Position numbers and translations under genes: made by a program. The notes under the pieces are model-generated. The model was not told where the DNA came from, searched no databases, and saw only the letters and a program-made list of their open reading frames with translations. Below, piece by piece: positions 31,357 through 33,619 of a stretch of 33,619 nt of DNA (its first letter is position 1; each line of letters begins with the position of its first letter). Source of the DNA: an uncultured Paracoccaceae bacterium (GTDB taxonomy: Bacteria; Pseudomonadota; Alphaproteobacteria; Rhodobacterales; Rhodobacteraceae). The stretch lies in NCBI GenBank assembly GCA_937927675.1, contig CALBSG010000032.1, positions 1 through 33,619 of the forward strand. Direction: 5' to 3'.

Positions 31357-33619
31357 TTATTCAGCCGCCGCGATCCGGCGCGAGCGGGTGGCTTGGGCGT
31401 TGTATTCCTCCTGCCATTCCGACGGCCCGTTCGAGGGCGCAACCTGCACCGCCGTCACCTTGTATTCCGGGCAGTTGGTGGCCCAGTCACTGAAATCAGT
31501 GGTGATGACGTTGGCTTGGGTGTCGGGGTGGTGGAAGGTGGTATAAACCACACCCGGATTGACCTTGTCGGTGATCGTCGCGCGCAGCGTGGTTTCCCCC
31601 GAACGGCTGGCCAGCCGCACGAAGTTGCCTTCTTTGATGCCGCGCACTTCGGCGTCATGCGGGTGGATTTCCAGCACGTCCTGATCATGCCATGCGACGT
31701 TCGGCGTGCGGCGGGTCTGCGCGCCGACGTTGTACTGGCTGAGGATACGGCCGGTGGTCAGCAACAGCGGGAAGCGCGGGCCGGTCTTTTCATCGGTTGC
31801 CACATACTCGGTGTTGATGAACTTGCCCTTGCCGCGGACAAACCCGGTGACATGCATCAACGGCGTGCCTTCCGGGGCCTTGTCGTTGCAAGGCCACTGG
31901 ACCGAGCCAAGCTCTTCGATCTTGTCATAGGTCACACCGGCAAACGACGGCGTGGTCATGGCAATCTCGGCCATGATCTGCGCCGGGTGGGTGTAGTTCC
32001 AGTTGGCACCCATGGCTTGGGCGAACATCTGGGTCACTTCCCAATCGGCATAGCCCTGCTTCGGTGCCATCACCTTGCGCACCATGTTGATGCGGCGTTC
32101 GGCGTTGGTGAAGGTGCCGTCTTTTTCCAAGAAGGACGAGCCGGGGAAGAACACATGGGCGTAATTCGCGGTCTCATTCAGGAACAGGTCATGGACGATC
32201 ACACATTCCATCGCCGCCAGACCGGCCGAGACATGCTTGGTGTCGGGGTCCGATTGCAGGATGTCTTCGCCTTGGCAGTAAAGGCCCTTGAAGGTGCCCT
32301 CAACCGCGGCGTCCAGCATGTTGGGGATGCGCAGACCGGGCTCGTTGTCGATCTTCACGCCCCAGAGGTTTTCGTAAATGGCGCGCACATCGTCATTCTT
32401 CACATGGCGATAGCCCGGCAACTCGTGCGGGAAAGACCCCATATCGCAGGACCCTTGCACGTTGTTCTGGCCGCGCAGCGGGTTCACACCCACGCCCGGA
32501 CGGCCAACGTTGCCCGTCATCATCGCGAGGTTGGCGATGCCGATGACCGTGGTCGAACCTTGGGAATGTTCCGTCACACCCAGACCGTAGTAGATCGCGC
32601 CATTGCCGCCGGTGGCATAAAGCCGGGCTGCCGCGCGAACCTCATCCGCCTTGACGCCGGTCAGAACTTCGACCGCTTCGGGCGAATTGTGCTGCTGGCT
32701 GACGAATTCGGCGTAATCTTGGAATTCATCCCAGTCGCAACGGGTGCGGATGAACTCTTCGTTGTAAAGCTTTTCGGTCACGATCACATGCGCCAGCGCG
32801 GTCACGATGGCCACGTTGGTGCCGGGCGTCAGCGCGAGGTGATGGGCCGCCTTGATATGCGGGCTGTCGACCATCTCGGTACGGCGCGGGTCGATCACGA
32901 TCAGCTTTGCACCCTTGCGGATGGCTTTTTTCAAGCGGCTGGCAAAGACCGGGTGGCCGGAGGCGGGGTTGGCCCCGATCACGACGGCAACTTCAACCTG
33001 TTCAACCGAATCAAAGTCTTGCGTGCCGGCCGAGGTGCCGAGCGTCTGGCCAAGGCCATAGCCGGTGGGCGAATGGCAGACCCGCGCGCAGGTGTCGGTG
33101 TTGTTGTTCAGGAACACACCGCGCGTCAGCTTCTGCACCAGATAGGTTTCTTCGTTGGTGCAGCGCGACGAGGTGATCACGCCAACGGATTTTTGTCCGT
33201 ATTTGGAAATGATGCCCTTCATCCGGTTGGCGGCGAATTCCATCGCCTCGGCCCAAGACACTTCTTTCCACGGATCGTTGATGCTGTCGCGGATCATCGG
33301 GTTCAGGATGCGATCCTTGTGCGACGCATAGCCATAGGCGAAGCGGCCCTTGACGCAGGAGTGGCCACGGTTGGCCTTGCCGTGCTTGTAGGGCACCATG
33401 CGCACCAGTTCGTCACCGCGCATTTCGGCTTTGAACGAACAACCAACGCCGCAATAGGCGCAGGTGGTGATCACCGAGCGTTCTGGCGTGCCGATTTCGA
33501 TGACGGATTTTTCTTGCAGCGTCGCCGTCGGGCAGGCTTGCACGCAAGCACCACACGATACGCAATCGGACGACAGCGCGTTGTCGGTTTTGGCGCCGAA
33601 CGACACGCGACTGTCAAAG
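31357..33619 (-). CDS. fdsA: NAD-dependent formate dehydrogenase alpha subunit FdsA (5' end cut by window)
   Basis: The C-terminal part (about 754 residues) of the large catalytic subunit of an NAD+-dependent formate dehydrogenase, which oxidises formate to CO2 and passes electrons through Fe–S clusters to FdsB/FdsG. The frame stays open to the window edge; an internal GTG at 33606 is not the start, since family proteins are over 900 residues. Visible: a ferredoxin-type CVSCGACVQAC cluster motif, the [4Fe-4S] motif CAYCGVGCSFKAE with a later CVKGRFAYGY, and the molybdenum ligand cysteine in DTCARVCHSPTGYGLGQTLG (the first Cys aligns with C386 of the R. capsulatus enzyme; no selenocysteine). 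The bis-MGD binding GRILSQYNVGAQTRR is near the C-terminus. The gene leads the order fdsA–fdhD–fdsD. Confidence 0.96.
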   Translation of the reverse strand, partial: FDSRVSFGAKTDNALSSDCVSCGACVQACPTATLQEKSVIEIGTPERSVITTCAYCGVGCSFKAEMRGDELVRMVPYKHGKANRGHSCVKGRFAYGYASHKDRILNPMIRDSINDPWKEVSWAEAMEFAANRMKGIISKYGQKSVGVITSSRCTNEETYLVQKLTRGVFLNNNTDTCARVCHSPTGYGLGQTLGTSAGTQDFDSVEQVEVAVVIGANPASGHPVFASRLKKAIRKGAKLIVIDPRRTEMVDSPHIKAAHHLALTPGTNVAIVTALAHVIVTEKLYNEEFIRTRCDWDEFQDYAEFVSQQHNSPEAVEVLTGVKADEVRAAARLYATGGNGAIYYGLGVTEHSQGSTTVIGIANLAMMTGNVGRPGVGVNPLRGQNNVQGSCDMGSFPHELPGYRHVKNDDVRAIYENLWGVKIDNEPGLRIPNMLDAAVEGTFKGLYCQGEDILQSDPDTKHVSAGLAAMECVIVHDLFLNETANYAHVFFPGSSFLEKDGTFTNAERRINMVRKVMAPKQGYADWEVTQMFAQAMGANWNYTHPAQIMAEIAMTTPSFAGVTYDKIEELGSVQWPCNDKAPEGTPLMHVTGFVRGKGKFINTEYVATDEKTGPRFPLLLTTGRILSQYNVGAQTRRTPNVAWHDQDVLEIHPHDAEVRGIKEGNFVRLASRSGETTLRATITDKVNPGVVYTTFHHPDTQANVITTDFSDWATNCPEYKVTAVQVAPSNGPSEWQEEYNAQATRSRRIAAAE

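Overview
The window looks like chromosomal DNA of a high-GC alphaproteobacterium, most likely a member of the Rhodobacterales/Rhodobacteraceae. This rests on gene content and protein style: the NAD-linked formate dehydrogenase order fdsA–fdhD–fdsD, a lysA–TIGR02302 pair, DUF1523 and DUF1513 proteins, and an imelysin/di-haem oxidoreductase cluster. No rRNA, tRNA, insertion sequence, prophage or CRISPR array was seen.

Layout. (1) 1–5017: the end of a family-2 glycosyltransferase, then a 1500-residue NRPS-like protein. It carries a formyltransferase domain, half a condensation domain, an adenylation domain with a luciferase-like flavin monooxygenase inserted inside it, and a carrier domain. This is the accessory, secondary-metabolite or glycan part of the window. 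(2) 5147–6360: a small membrane protein overlapping a P1/S58-family peptidase that seems to start at CTG. (3) 6549–11516: a tightly packed, probably iron-regulated, envelope operon: hemP, imelysin, di-haem oxidoreductase, second imelysin, DUF1513 Tat-exported protein. (4) 11624–22182: housekeeping genes, with an unknown gene, pheS, a divergent tlpA-like/argH pair, a tiny lipoprotein, lysA, a TIGR02302 protein, a tiny membrane protein and pheT. pheS and pheT are separated by about 6.5 kb. (5) 22243–25120, minus strand: a DUF1523 membrane protein, a small two-helix membrane protein and panB–panC for pantothenate. (6) 25294–29868: a cupin, an L,D-transpeptidase lipoprotein with a long Ala/Lys tail, an unknown polytopic membrane protein, creatinase and a YghU-type glutathione transferase. 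(7) 29998–33619: a zinc-finger protein, then the 3' part of a formate dehydrogenase operon (fdsD, fdhD, fdsA, the last cut by the window edge).

How parts work together. The hemP–DUF1513 run has gaps of 14 nt or less, or overlaps, so it should be one transcript for periplasmic iron handling. PanB and PanC perform two steps of pantothenate synthesis and share a 4-nt overlap. FdsA, FdhD and FdsD are the catalytic subunit, the cofactor sulfurtransferase and the small accessory subunit of an NAD+-linked Mo formate dehydrogenase. The NRPS-like protein is the best candidate for unusual chemistry. Its specificity residues resemble the glycine code, suggesting a formyl-transfer plus flavin-oxidation station acting on a carrier-bound amino acid. 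Six real or likely genes under 80 codons (hemP, the lipoprotein, four small membrane or accessory proteins) are included.
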